Source of the DNA: Corbicula japonica
Taxonomy: Eukaryota; Mollusca; Bivalvia; Venerida; Cyrenidae
Length of the DNA: 64,000 nucleotides
Direction of reading: 5' to 3'
NCBI GenBank assembly: GCA_038501625.1
Contig: JAZAYU010000062.1
Span: 1,054,001-1,118,000 of the forward strand
The position numbers and the translations under genes are program-made. Of this stretch, positions 62,301 to 63,978 are shown piece after piece. Numbering within the stretch: the stretch's first letter is position 1; each line of letters opens with the position of its first letter. A model generated the notes under the pieces. That model ran no database searches. It was not told the origin of the DNA and worked only from the letters and a program-made list of their open reading frames with translations.

Positions 62301-62793
62301 TGAAAATTAAATGTTAATAAGAAGTCTGATCTGGGTCTACAATGGTGACACACGTGACATAAAAATCTGATATACTAAGCATGTAAAGGGTTAAATGTAT
62401 AATTTCAATGATCTGTGCAATTAAAATAAAATAGTGATCAATTTGAAATAAATTTCTGAAATGACAAAGCATCGGGTCTTTTCCATTCTACCTAAATAAA
62501 ATCTTCAAATGTAGAAACATTCCTGAGAGTCCATTTTCTTGCCATCTGCTTATATGTTTATGCTGTAGAGTTAGATTTTATTTATGTCATGGGTTCTCCC
62601 TTGCAGACTCCACAAGCTATTATTAGACTAGCAGTGATGCCAAACTTTATACGAGGAATGAAAGTATGGACTAACATAATGGCCAACCTGGAGCCAGTGC
62701 AGTATAGGCCTACCAGCTCGGATGGTCCTGGCCCCAAGATTCCATTCAGATTTGCCTTGTTAATGCAAGCTATGAAAAAGGCTCAAACAGAAG
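11198..62793 (+). CDS. Apolipoprotein B / apolipophorin-like large lipid transfer protein (partial, 29 exons)
   Basis: Secreted scaffold protein of circulating lipoproteins; the family carries neutral lipid between tissues. I chained 29 exons (4,987 nt, about 1,662 residues) by open frame, AG/GT signals and matching codon phase. Exons 1-4 fit the end of the lipoprotein N-terminal domain (G-K-C-P-T, a cysteine pair, then the helical part with L-x-T-C-G-T-x-x-C). Exon 8 looks like the last helical repeats. Exons 10-16 fit the next beta-sheet region, including F-G-R-Q-F-C and Y-F-P-L-S-G-P in exon 15. Exons 22-24 hold an R-K-K-R-S site and F-N-G-Q-V-K-Y, matching apoB D-G-R-V-K-Y. Later exons look like the lipid-binding beta part. 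Vitellogenin is less likely, as no phosvitin-like serine tract is seen; MTP is too short. The 5' exons and the C-terminus are missing. Exon 20 start and exon 28 end are the weak joints. Confidence 0.85.
11404..11776. mobile_element. P2-family palindromic MITE (long form)
   Basis: The left arm reads 'aaggttataaaactgagatt' and continues 'ggaaaccagtctcaaatctc'. The right arm is its reverse complement, ending 'cagttttataacctt'. About 200 bp of unrelated or rearranged sequence separates them, including a second inverted pair around 'catgaaaaaagttttataat'. Confidence 0.75.
11880..14093. mobile_element. 2.2-kb element with CAGGCTGTCAAG ends and a TAAAAC duplication
   Basis: The left end is CAGGCTGTCAAG. 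The right end is the exact reverse complement, and similarity continues weakly inward. TAAAAC flanks both sides (11,874-11,879 and 14,094-14,099). Subterminal runs of 'tttttcctac' occur at both ends (11,900-12,000 and 13,980-14,080), as short tandem repeats. No intact transposase frame is visible, so it is non-autonomous. The outer flanks join to rebuild a P2 MITE ('gatcataaaac' plus 'tgaaacttgagacc'). Confidence 0.7.
13385..13660 (+). mobile_element. Short tandem-core-less member of the hairpin/CTAGTT element group
   Basis: The 5' end is 'tttttatgcccccatgaagt'. The 3' end is 'ggggcatcc', a GTGTCC-CCA-GGACAC hairpin, then CTAGTT. ATGCCCC and GGGGCAT form the subterminal inverted repeat. It is nested in the 2.2-kb element. 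Confidence 0.6.
14094..14140. repeat. Fragment of the P2 MITE split by the 2.2-kb element
   Basis: The text 'gagaccagtctcaaatctca' followed by 'agcatctga' matches the P2 left arm. Its missing beginning is found at 11,869-11,879, on the far side of the insertion. Confidence 0.7.
14298..14405. repeat. Truncated P1 MITE
   Basis: It contains 'caaacagtgtagattgagat' and 'attagactatttctgacga', which align with the P1 consensus. Only about half of the element is present. Confidence 0.55.
14409..15190. mobile_element. TA-flanked element with GGGTTATTTTCG inverted ends
   Basis: The left end is 'ccgtatgggttattttcg'. The reverse complement of the right end reads 'ccatataatgggttatcttcg'. TA flanks both sides (14,407-14,408 and 15,191-15,192). 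No transposase frame is seen. A related copy lies at about 32,573-33,075. The TA target suggests a Tc1/mariner/pogo-type mobiliser. Confidence 0.6.
15500..15810. mobile_element. P1-family MITE interrupted by a P3 element
   Basis: The left arm is 'gaacagtgtagatcaagatc' and the right arm 'tgccagctgatctggatcg'. A 146-bp P3 element is inserted between them. Confidence 0.6.
15550..15695. mobile_element. P3-family 146-bp MITE with TA target duplication
   Basis: Its ends are CAGTGAAACTTGCC and the reverse complement of CAGTCAAACCTGTC. Inside lies the inverted pair 'agcagccacc' and 'ggtggctgct'. TA occurs at 15,548-15,549 and 15,696-15,697. Another copy is at 43,383-43,560. Confidence 0.75.
15907..16055 (+). 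CDS. Lipoprotein gene exon 2
   Basis: The acceptor is 'tttcag' and the donor 'gtaaca'. It codes for residues 62-110. It holds H-C-D-Y-L-L-S-D-D and V-Q-C-L-Q-Q-H, the cysteine pair that in apoB precedes the helical domain. The split codon AG|T joins to exon 3. Confidence 0.88.
16056..17388. other. Intron 2
   Basis: AT-rich. I see no exon, no clear element ends and no large tandem repeat in it. Confidence 0.6.
17389..17710 (+). CDS. Lipoprotein gene exon 3
   Basis: The acceptor is 'cattttag' and the donor 'gtaaga'. It codes for residues 111-218. It opens with S-Q-S-L-V-L-T-D-T, equivalent to apoB T-Q-T-L-K-L-E-D-T, and continues into the helical domain. A C-P-S-N-C pair lies near the end. 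Phase 0 at its end. Confidence 0.88.
17711..18246. other. Intron 3
   Basis: An intron of 536 bp in which I recognise no element. Confidence 0.6.
18247..18423 (+). CDS. Lipoprotein gene exon 4
   Basis: It codes for residues 219-277. L-E-T-C-G-T-E-A-C matches the family motif (apoB V-Q-C-G-Q-P-Q-C). There are two possible donors: 'gtaagt' after 18,423 (preferred) and 'gtggaa' after 18,411, 12 bp apart. Both keep phase 0, so four residues may be optional. Confidence 0.85.
18475..18540. repeat. P1 MITE fragment
   Basis: 'agtgtagatcaagattagcc' and 'tctgatctggacctact' match one P1 arm. Confidence 0.5.
18606..19872 (+). mobile_element. Tandem-cored element, 151-bp repeat family
   Basis: The 5' end is 'ttatacacccgtttgaaaaa', then a GGCGGG-rich simple repeat (18,655-18,705). 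About seven copies of a 150-151-bp unit follow, marked by 'aagtcaaagagttttcatcc' and 'gaattatggcccttgaattg'. The 3' end is 'gacgggcgtatt', a GTGTC/GGCAC hairpin, then CTCTTGTT. ATACACCCGT and ACGGGCGTAT form the subterminal inverted repeat. Open frames within it are periodic artefacts. Confidence 0.8.
19873..20263. other. Intron sequence, nothing recognised
   Basis: AT-rich, without identifiable ends or coding signal. Confidence 0.5.
20268..21029. mobile_element. 762-bp TTAA-flanked non-autonomous DNA element
   Basis: TTAA lies at 20,264-20,267 and 21,030-21,033. There is a 17-bp perfect inverted repeat, GGTAAGAGCTGTGTAAT. The interior is AT-rich and has no transposase frame. A TTAA target points to Kolobok- or piggyBac-type mobilisation. 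Confidence 0.8.
21149..21264. mobile_element. P2-family palindromic MITE, complete
   Basis: The arms 'aaggttataaaactgagcat' and 'aactcagttttataacctt' are inverted. The centre is 'attggctgaaatggcgactg', directly followed by the returning arm. Confidence 0.85.
21362..21445 (+). CDS. Lipoprotein gene exon 5
   Basis: Residues 278-305. The acceptor is 'gttttag' and the donor 'gtcagt'. It carries D-F-C-K-T-S and Q-C-W-M-S-L-G-S-I-I-G, likely part of the helical domain. Phase 0 at both ends. Confidence 0.75.
21765..22000 (+). repeat. 5' end of a tandem-cored element ('atgcccccgcc')
   Basis: A hairpin of 'atgcccccgccatgaaatgg' and 'cgacgggcat' is followed by GTCC-type simple sequence. This is the usual head of the tandem-cored elements. 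A second such head, 'ttatgcccccgaagggaggc', lies at 22,869. Confidence 0.6.
22020..22710 (+). repeat. Core tandem repeat A (about 171 bp x 4)
   Basis: The unit is marked by 'cgcaactcctcctacactac', 'tgaaacttgaccacaatgct' and 'gttccgttcagaagttatgg'. It starts near 22,020, 22,195, 22,367 and 22,538. Confidence 0.85.
22869..22965 (+). repeat. (GTCC)n microsatellite next to an element head
   Basis: 'ttatgcccccgaagggaggc' is followed by repeated 'gtccgtccgtccgtctgtcc'. In the second copy of the duplication this tract is the breakpoint of an extra 938-bp expansion. Confidence 0.85.
23248..23265 (+). repeat. Telomere-like CCCTAA block
   Basis: The text is 'cctaaccctaaccctaac', three units of the metazoan telomere repeat inside core repeat B. 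Confidence 0.85.
23391..23420 (+). repeat. Telomere-like CCCTAA block
   Basis: About five CCCTAA units with one extra A ('cctaaaccc'), at the equivalent place in the next core repeat B copy. Confidence 0.85.
23430..24475 (+). repeat. Core tandem repeat C (about 147 bp x 7)
   Basis: Marked by 'gattgtcatgaaacttggtc', 'aggatgtttgtcccaatga' and 'ccaaaaactaggtcactgtt', at about 147-bp spacing from 23,457 to 24,340. Confidence 0.85.
24496..28346 (+). repeat. Segmental duplication, copy 2 (3.85 kb, with internal 938-bp expansion)
   Basis: Matches copy 1 at an offset of 2,923 bp up to the GTCC tract at about 25,860, then at 3,861 bp. The 938-bp difference is a second pass of core repeat A and its head (24,937-25,874 repeated at 25,875-26,812). 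The joint with copy 1 carries the 10 extra bases 'caaaaacaaa' (24,486-24,495). Confidence 0.9.
27109..27281 (+). repeat. Telomere-like CCCTAA blocks in duplication copy 2
   Basis: Two blocks, at 27,109-27,126 and 27,252-27,281, are exact counterparts of those in copy 1. Confidence 0.85.
28985..29029 (+). repeat. 3' terminus of a tandem-cored element
   Basis: The text is 'gggggcata', then a TGTCA...TGACA hairpin, then CTCTTGTT. It lies inside the core D region. Confidence 0.6.
29266..30097. mobile_element. 832-bp pogo/Tigger-like TA-flanked element, non-autonomous
   Basis: Its ends are CAGTCGGGCTCCGCTATATCG and, reversed, CAGTCCGGCTCCGCTATATCG. TA duplicates flank it at 29,264-29,265 and 30,098-30,099. 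The flanking core D repeat reads continuously across it. End sequences of this kind are known from pogo/Tigger elements. No transposase frame is present. Confidence 0.8.
31300..31350 (+). repeat. 3' terminus of the tandem-cored element complex
   Basis: The text is 'gcgggggcatcc', a GTGTCC-TAT-GGACAC hairpin, then TTCTAGTTT. It pairs with the 'atgccccc' heads upstream. Confidence 0.7.
31520..31630 (+). CDS. Lipoprotein gene exon 6
   Basis: Residues 306-342. The acceptor is 'gtaaacag' and the donor 'gtaagt'. An acidic helical stretch, Q-V-L-E-D-V-T-E-T-I-E-T-N-C. Phase 0 at both ends. Confidence 0.75.
31631..32261. other. Intron 6, left part
   Basis: No element or exon recognised up to the P1 MITE. 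Confidence 0.5.
32262..32450. mobile_element. P1-family MITE
   Basis: 'aggtccagatcagctg' and 'tctagatctacaatgtttgc' are the diverged inverted arms. The centre is 'tcagaaataatcttacaaat'. Confidence 0.7.
32573..33075. mobile_element. TA-flanked element with GGGTTATTTCCG inverted ends
   Basis: The left end is 'ccgtagtgggttatttccg'. The right end reads 'cagaaataacccactata'. It is related to the element at 14,409. The right boundary is uncertain by a few bases. Confidence 0.55.
33228..33365 (+). CDS. Lipoprotein gene exon 7
   Basis: Residues 343-388. The acceptor is 'cttgtag' and the donor 'gtatgt'. Y-E-L-N-L-R-F-Q and F-K-R-N-L-L-R are visible. I cannot align this exon closely to apoB, but frame and phase fit its neighbours. 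Confidence 0.75.
33490..33558. repeat. Left part of a P1 MITE split by the 4.37-kb transposon
   Basis: 'tctggtcttgatctacatag' followed by 'gtcacttct' matches a P1 arm and centre. The rest of this MITE resumes at 37,952. Confidence 0.7.
33570..33605 (+). repeat. Left terminal inverted repeat of the 4.37-kb transposon
   Basis: 36 bp, a perfect reverse complement of 37,905-37,940. Confidence 0.93.
34878..36180 (+). pseudogene. Transposase-like gene exon 2 (largest)
   Basis: The acceptor is 'gcatttcag' and the donor 'ccag|gtataa'. It is one frame apart from the TAA at 35,841. The frame resumes immediately with T-Y-N-T-C-V-K-R, so the stop is a point change, not a frameshift. Confidence 0.82.
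36553..36847 (+). pseudogene. Transposase-like gene exon 3
   Basis: The acceptor is 'ttttcag' and the donor 'gtaaac'. It completes G-Q-N-K-N-R-Y and carries G-H-A-R-C-L-I-D-S-G-F. The exon is richer in GC than the surrounding introns. Confidence 0.82.
37075..37330 (+). pseudogene. Transposase-like gene exon 4
   Basis: The acceptor is 'tatttcag'. It runs from K-F-Q-Y-F-R-V to a stop after a P-P-P-P-P-A-G-D-R tail. Confidence 0.82.
37555..37733. mobile_element. 179-bp TTAA-flanked MITE nested in the transposon
   Basis: TTAA lies at 37,551-37,554 and 37,734-37,737. The arms, 'ggtagtttaactgtaatgct' continuing 'ttcccgcgc', are inverted over 29 bp with two mismatches. They begin GGTA, like the TTAA element at 20,268. 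Confidence 0.8.
37905..37940 (-). repeat. Right terminal inverted repeat of the 4.37-kb transposon
   Basis: 36 bp, ending 'tttcctggagcggtgctc'. Confidence 0.93.
37952..38047. repeat. Right part of the P1 MITE split by the transposon
   Basis: 'cagtgtagatccggatcaga' and 'agtctggatctacactataa' form the second P1 arm. It ends 'aggggttaaa'. Confidence 0.75.
38185..38450 (+). CDS. Lipoprotein gene exon 8
   Basis: Residues 389-476, phase 2 at its end. Helical repeats such as R-A-L-A-F-S-Q-L and M-T-S-A-V-R-S-L-M match the end of the helical domain (apoB R-L-A-A-Y-L-M-L and V-A-S-H-I-A-N-I-L). The donor is 'gtaact'. A stop follows in the intron. Confidence 0.9.
38451..39036. other. Intron 8
   Basis: No recognised element. 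The text 'accaggctcaaaagtctggc' is weakly P2-like. Confidence 0.5.
39037..39153 (+). CDS. Lipoprotein gene exon 9
   Basis: Residues 477-515. The acceptor is 'ttttcag' and the donor 'gtaagc'. N-P-R-F-S-D-I-S corresponds to the family's strand after the helical domain. Split codons at both ends fit exons 8 and 10. Confidence 0.88.
39154..39841. other. Intron 9 with a decayed tandem-core fragment
   Basis: The stretch 39,355-39,490 ('tttcatgaaacttggtcaaa', 'cagggtcaaggtcacaa') resembles a single core repeat. Nothing else is recognised. Confidence 0.5.
39842..39993 (+). CDS. Lipoprotein gene exon 10
   Basis: Residues 516-566. Contains L-L-L-D-L-V-Y-D-P-A-N-L-L, matching the apoB E-G-N-L-I-F-D-P strand. 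The donor is 'gtgaga'. A glycine codon is split. Confidence 0.9.
40054..40352. mobile_element. P1-family MITE with a P2 fragment inserted
   Basis: It begins 'aaccctttactctgtgatat' and ends 'agtggagtaaagggttaa'. A P2 piece (40,111-40,195: 'aaggttataaagctgagatt' through 'atggcgactg' and 'ttttataacctt') lies inside. Confidence 0.7.
40111..40195. mobile_element. P2-family MITE, truncated
   Basis: A full left arm and centre are followed by only the last 14 bases of the right arm. Confidence 0.75.
40967..41182 (+). CDS. Lipoprotein gene exon 11
   Basis: Residues 567-638. G-F-D-L-L-V-N-I-L-L-Q-R begins the segment equivalent to apoB G-F-E-P-T-L-E-A-L-F. The acceptor is 'tttcag' and the donor 'gtaaac'. 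A split glycine joins to exon 12. Confidence 0.9.
41543..41681 (+). CDS. Lipoprotein gene exon 12
   Basis: Residues 639-684. D-V-I-F-G-S-L-Q-E-V and K-S-V-L-Q-E-Y-L-K-K are visible. The donor is 'gtaaaa'. Split arginine. Confidence 0.9.
41736..41850. mobile_element. P2-family MITE, diverged
   Basis: 'aaactgagattggagaccag' and 'gagatttgagactggcctcc' are inverted arms with several substitutions. Confidence 0.65.
42125..42358. mobile_element. P1-family MITE, complete
   Basis: 'cagtttagatccagataagc' and 'ctggatctacactgtttgca' are inverted. It ends 'gtgtaaagggttaa', 19 bp before exon 13. Confidence 0.8.
42378..42554 (+). CDS. Lipoprotein gene exon 13
   Basis: Residues 685-743. P-T-C-A-G-L-P-L-N is the family's amphipathic beta-strand entry (apoB L-P-T-G-A-G-L-Q-L). 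The donor is 'gtaagt'. A tyrosine codon is split. Confidence 0.92.
42570..42810. mobile_element. P1-family MITE, best-preserved copy
   Basis: It begins 'taaccctttcctggatatat' and ends 'ctgtacaggaaagggttaa'. Both halves contain inverted pairs ('tagatccagatcagccggcg' against 'gccggctgatctggatcta'). I used it as the family reference. It starts about 15 bp after the exon 13 donor. Confidence 0.88.
43165..43382. mobile_element. P1-family MITE
   Basis: 'caccctttatgggatatggg' begins it. The arms are 'cagtgtaactccagattttc' and 'gctaatctggatcttcactg'. Confidence 0.7.
43383..43560. mobile_element. P3-family MITE
   Basis: 'cagttgaacctgccttagct' and 'ctgcttaatacaagtttgac' are inverted ends. The interior 'aaacagccagtttgaatatg' is the same as at 15,600. 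Confidence 0.75.
43920..44147 (+). CDS. Lipoprotein gene exon 14
   Basis: Residues 744-819. E-L-T-I-P-I-G-D, G-M-K-A-V-F-P-F-G and P-I-L-D are beta-sheet segments. The acceptor is 'ctttaag' and the donor 'gtaaga'. Confidence 0.92.
44240..44615 (+). repeat. Degenerate minisatellite, about 45-60-bp unit
   Basis: 'gctccagcacatgactgctc' and 'ataggttaaaaccagttc' recur about seven times with many changes. Confidence 0.7.
44733..44957 (+). CDS. Lipoprotein gene exon 15
   Basis: Residues 820-894. F-G-R-Q-F-C-I-N-M-V-Y-A-N followed by A-Y-F-P-L-S-G-P-F aligns with apoB G-L-N-Y-C-T-S-G-A-Y and S-Y-Y-P-L-T-G-D and with insect apolipophorins. This is the strongest family evidence in the window. Confidence 0.94.
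45668..45762 (+). CDS. Lipoprotein gene exon 16
   Basis: Residues 895-926. V-T-A-Y-E-W-G-L-E-Y-E continues the strand (apoB Y-S-V-S-A-T-Y-E-L). Split glycines at both ends. Confidence 0.9.
46086..46288 (+). CDS. Lipoprotein gene exon 17
   Basis: Residues 927-994. Y-C-N-I-V-Y-N-G-D and Q-V-S-D-W-F are visible. The acceptor is 'gtatag' and the donor 'gtatgt'. Phase 0 at its end. Confidence 0.9.
46665..46823. mobile_element. P1-family MITE, truncated
   Basis: 'cagtgcagatccagatcaga' and 'ctgatctggaccaacactgg' are the inverted arms. It ends 'gaagggttaa'. Confidence 0.7.
46845..47875. mobile_element. Possible 1-kb element bounded by hairpins
   Basis: 'atatattccatatcactc' (46,856) and 'atatattccatatccactc' (47,871) are near-identical direct borders. 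A 29-bp palindrome at 46,880-46,908 lies just inside the left border and a 66-bp palindrome at 47,794-47,859 just inside the right. The interior has no clear frame. Confidence 0.4.
47794..47859. repeat. 66-bp palindrome
   Basis: 'aagtgatacaattttt' and 'aattgtatcactt' are the arms. 'cgcgctacgcgc' forms the centre. Confidence 0.85.
47989..48146 (+). CDS. Lipoprotein gene exon 18
   Basis: Residues 995-1046. F-H-W-N-I-T-M-P-D-I resembles the apoB strand ending I-P-D-F-D. The donor is 'gttagt'. A cysteine codon is split. Confidence 0.9.
48519..48671 (+). CDS. Lipoprotein gene exon 19
   Basis: Residues 1047-1097. F-H-L-L-P-T-W and S-S-V-A-G-F-I-E-L-Y are visible. The donor is 'gtattt'. A P1 MITE starts about 11 bp after it. 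Confidence 0.88.
48683..48918. mobile_element. P1-family MITE, complete
   Basis: 'ttaacccttttactgtatac' begins it and 'tggtgtacagggttaa' ends it. Both inverted halves are present. Confidence 0.85.
49352..49582. mobile_element. P1-family MITE
   Basis: 'taagatccagatcagctggc' and 'gtctgatcaggatctag' mark the first half. It ends 'atatggagtaaaggttta'. Confidence 0.75.
49725..49830. repeat. P1 MITE fragment
   Basis: 'caaacattgtagatcctgat' and 'tgaattgggtctgtactgg' make up a half element. Confidence 0.6.
49958..50120. repeat. P1 MITE, 3'-truncated
   Basis: 'accctttgctctatattata' begins it. The arm 'cagtttagatccagatcttc' and the centre 'tcagaaataacataatgaat' are present. Confidence 0.7.
50155..50361. 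mobile_element. P1-family MITE
   Basis: 'cagtgtagatccaaatcagc' and 'tctgatcaggatcagcactg' are paired. It ends 'tggagtaaagtgttaa', about 30 bp before exon 20. Confidence 0.75.
50391..50475 (+). CDS. Lipoprotein gene exon 20 (start uncertain)
   Basis: Residues 1098-1126. The frame K-R-L-T-G-D-V-T-T-K is open and the donor is 'gttagt'. To keep phase with exon 19 the acceptor must be 'gataagag|G'. The better-looking 'atatttag' acceptor would need the preceding exon to end one base earlier. An unseen small exon in between is possible. Confidence 0.6.
50791..51017. mobile_element. P1-family MITE
   Basis: 'cgtttcctctatatatatgc' begins it and 'ggtatatggaggaaagtg' ends it, 16 bp before exon 21. Confidence 0.8.
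51034..51210 (+). CDS. Lipoprotein gene exon 21
   Basis: Residues 1127-1185. T-A-T-M-D-F-M-L-E-T-P and alternating beta-strand residues to T-N-K-Q. The acceptor is 'gatttcag' and the donor 'gtatgt'. Phase 0 at both ends. Confidence 0.9.
51211..52387. other. Intron 21 with decayed core-repeat sequence
   Basis: The stretch 51,590-51,960 ('aacttaacattgaccataac', 'gttatgccccttttt') looks like an old tandem-core element. The rest is unrecognised. Confidence 0.5.
52388..52489 (+). CDS. Lipoprotein gene exon 22, with furin-type site
   Basis: Residues 1186-1219. L-S-R-K-K-R-S is followed by a lysine/glutamate-rich helix. The RKKR codons are 52,406-52,417. R-x-K/R-R is the furin recognition pattern, and insect apolipophorin precursors are cut by furin at a comparable motif, though nearer the N-terminus. 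The donor is 'gtacat'. Confidence 0.85.
52836..52982 (+). CDS. Lipoprotein gene exon 23
   Basis: Residues 1220-1268. D-L-D-I-P-R-L-S-I-W-D aligns with apoB M-G-L-P-D-F-H-I-P-E. The acceptor 'atgaaaag' has a weak pyrimidine tract. The donor is 'gtatgt'. Confidence 0.85.
53545..53735 (+). CDS. Lipoprotein gene exon 24
   Basis: Residues 1269-1331. F-N-G-Q-V-K-Y-L-F matches apoB D-G-R-V-K-Y-T-L. The acceptor is 'cttttag' and the donor 'gtaagt'. Confidence 0.92.
53888..53946. mobile_element. P2-family MITE remnant
   Basis: 'aagatcataaaagtgagctt' and 'gtagttttatgatcttgggc' are a short inverted pair with the centre lost. Confidence 0.6.
54086..54218. mobile_element. P2-family MITE, near-perfect 133-bp palindrome
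   Basis: The arm runs from 'aggttataaagctgagcatg' to 'gaaatggcgactgg' and returns almost base for base to 'catgctcaggtttataacct'. It is the most symmetric copy in the window. Confidence 0.92.
54590..55885 (+). mobile_element. Tandem-cored element, about 148-bp repeat family with poly-G
   Basis: The head is 'tatgtctccccccccctctg' and 'ggggagacat'. It is followed by 'gtccgtcactccgtctgtca', then about eight repeats marked by 'aataactcgagtaccctttg' and 'gtaggtcaaaggtcaaggtc'. The tail is a G-run, 'gggagacatgc', a GTTTTT-CAC-AAAAAC hairpin, then CTAGTT. Confidence 0.85.
55810..55840 (+). repeat. Poly-G tract (24 G, A, 6 G)
   Basis: Thirty G in 31 bases within the 3' end of the tandem-cored element. 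The true length is uncertain, since homopolymers this long assemble poorly. Confidence 0.9.
55886..56589. other. Intron 24, right part
   Basis: Old core-repeat-like text ('cagtgacctttaattgaaaa', 'cactaaacttggataata') decays rightward. No exon seen. Confidence 0.5.
56590..56873 (+). CDS. Lipoprotein gene exon 25
   Basis: Residues 1332-1426, the longest exon after exon 3. Y-W-F-H-G-E-L-N-T, F-F-V-E-R-R-V-N-E and W-H-V-H-S-F are visible. The acceptor is 'ttttttag' and the donor 'gtaatt'. Confidence 0.9.
57334..57473 (+). CDS. Lipoprotein gene exon 26
   Basis: Residues 1427-1473. H-S-M-D-F-E-H-S-M-L-D-F and Q-N-G-S-V-S-V-E are visible. The donor is 'gttaag'. A P1 MITE begins about 20 bp after it. 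Confidence 0.9.
57494..57591. repeat. P1 MITE, truncated by a tandem-cored element
   Basis: 'ttaaccctttcctccatata' and 'cagtgtagatccagatcagc' are present. The second half is missing where the next element begins. Confidence 0.8.
57592..58452 (+). mobile_element. Tandem-cored element, about 155-bp repeat x 4
   Basis: The head is 'tatccccccgccaaaggtga' and 'gggggatat', followed by 'cgtccgtgcgtccgtccgtc'. Four repeats are marked by 'ttttgtccggagcataactc' and 'cattggtaggtagtgcagtg'. The tail is 'ggcagggggattga', a CCATG-TGTAA-CATGG hairpin, then CTCTTGT. Confidence 0.85.
58455..59040. other. Intron 26, middle part
   Basis: Nothing recognised. Confidence 0.5.
59042..59276. mobile_element. P1-family MITE
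   Basis: 'aacccttttctccatttata' begins it. 'tagatccaaatcagccagca' and 'agctgatctggatctacact' are inverted arms. Confidence 0.8.
59618..59832. mobile_element. P1-family MITE
   Basis: 'tagtgtagatccagatcggt' and 'ccggctgatctggatcttca' are inverted arms. It ends 'atggaggaaagggataa'. Confidence 0.75.
59897..60055 (+). CDS. Lipoprotein gene exon 27
   Basis: Residues 1474-1526. F-H-F-V-N-T-Y-R-D and L-I-Y-T-A-Q-Y-T-G are visible. The acceptor is 'tttaaag' and the donor 'gtaagg'. Phase 0 at both ends. Confidence 0.9.
60148..60265. mobile_element. P2-family MITE
   Basis: 'aaggttataaatctgagatt' and 'gctcagttttatagcctt' are inverted. The centre is 'ttggctgaaatggcgactgg'. Confidence 0.82.
60690..60822. 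mobile_element. P1-family MITE, truncated
   Basis: 'cagtgcagatccagatcagc' and 'agctgatctggatctacact' are inverted arms. It ends 'tggagtaaaggattaa'. Confidence 0.7.
60926..61147 (+). CDS. Lipoprotein gene exon 28 (GC donor proposed)
   Basis: Residues 1527-1600. D-T-Q-I-A-L-R-G-A and E-F-T-V-S-W-H-S-A are visible. To join exon 29 in frame the exon must end at 'tcactg', followed by 'gcaagt', a GC-AG intron. The downstream GT gives a stop in exon 29. An earlier 'gtaagc' at 60,995 would discard clearly coding sequence. Confidence 0.78.
61148..62606. other. Intron 28
   Basis: Holds a decayed P2 copy (61,349-61,442) and a P1 fragment (62,318-62,393). It also has old core-like text ('tgaatgttgattataacttt', 'gagttatgcccctttcaaaa'). 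Confidence 0.5.
61349..61442. mobile_element. P2-family MITE, diverged
   Basis: 'agattgtaaaactgaccagt' and 'agatttgagactggtctact' flank 'attacagccaatcagatgct'. Confidence 0.65.
62607..62793 (+). CDS. Lipoprotein gene exon 29 (last in window)
   Basis: Residues 1601-1662. R-L-A-V-M-P-N-F-I-R-G and P-F-R-F-A-L-L-M-Q-A are visible. The acceptor is 'cttgcag' and the donor 'gtaaga' at phase 1. The open frame demands another exon, which I do not find before 64,000. Confidence 0.88.
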
Positions 62794-63736
62794 GTAAGAC
62801 ATTAAATAAAAAGTTGAAAGACAAAAAAGTATCCTGGTTCCAGCAGTATAGCAGTGATCGTCAGATAAGATTAGTTTCTAAAAATAGCACCGACTGATAA
62901 GCCGTTGAGAAAGGTAGTACAAACAATCGATGCTGTACTACCATCAGCAGTGCATACACAATGACAAAAAACAAAGAAAGTTTTCAAGAAAAAATCAGAC
63001 TCAGAAAAAGAACAATTAGGCATTGTTGTTATGGACAACATAATAATGACAGTAAATATGCTGATCGACCGCATATGCAAGAAGTAAATTGGATTTATGA
63101 AAATGACAATATCTTATCATTTATAAGACAGAGCTTTACATTTTAGTTATACATCATAATCAGAGGTTATATTATTTAAAGACTTTTTAAGTACCCAGGG
63201 CTAAGCAGCGTGGACAGTAATATGTATTCCCATTACTGCCCATGAACAGGCTCAATCAACCCGAGACTGCAATATTTTGATATATGTCATGTTTTGCGGC
63301 TTTTGAAGTTTTCTTTTCATCAATTTATAAACATATCCCACTGCTTGCTGTTTATTGTACACTAGCTACTAGTGTGATAATAAGTTTGCTTGTCTTTTTT
63401 ATATTTTTCATGCAACTACCAAATGTTTATTAAAGCCGGTCTATCTCACTGCATTGAGAGAGATGCTGTATTATCAGTTCATAGAGGGATGTAGACTTCC
63501 TAAAGATTAAGAGAACTGTTGGAAATTTAAGAAAATAAAATACTTCATCGCCTAAATTCCAGGTTTATTGCACACAACATGTGCATTTGAACCCATGATA
63601 ATGTTCTTGACATAATCACCATTGTAGACGCATATAATTGTTATAAACCTTTTTAGACACCACGCTTAAAATCCATATGAACTGTGGTTCGTAATGCCTG
63701 TCTCGGAGCTCTTTTATTTGCAATTATGGCGCAATT
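62794..63736. other. Intron 29, left part
   Basis: No exon that continues phase 1, and no recognised element. Confidence 0.5.
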
Positions 63737-63978
63737 TAACGCTTCACTCGGTGGATACGGCTTTCATACCTTGTGCAACTAGTTTAGATCCACATCAACC
63801 AGAACATCAGATTAGGGTCTACAATAGTGCTTTTGATATGTTATCATGGGCATCAGGTTATTTATGACAAGTAGAAAGCTGTCTAGATCCTGATCAGACT
63901 GCTCTGATGTGCAGAATGATCTTGATCTACACTGGTTACACATAGTACATAAACTGTTTCCCACGGAGTTAATGGTTA
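63737..63978. mobile_element. P1-family MITE
   Basis: 'ctagtttagatccacatcaa' and 'atgatcttgatctacactgg' are diverged arms. It ends 'cacggagttaatggtta'. Confidence 0.65.

Noticed and set aside
62589..63146. Frame continuing after exon 29 and the next frame at 62,961
   Set aside because: A strong 'gtaaga' donor ends exon 29; the later text is lysine-rich AT sequence with no lipoprotein character.
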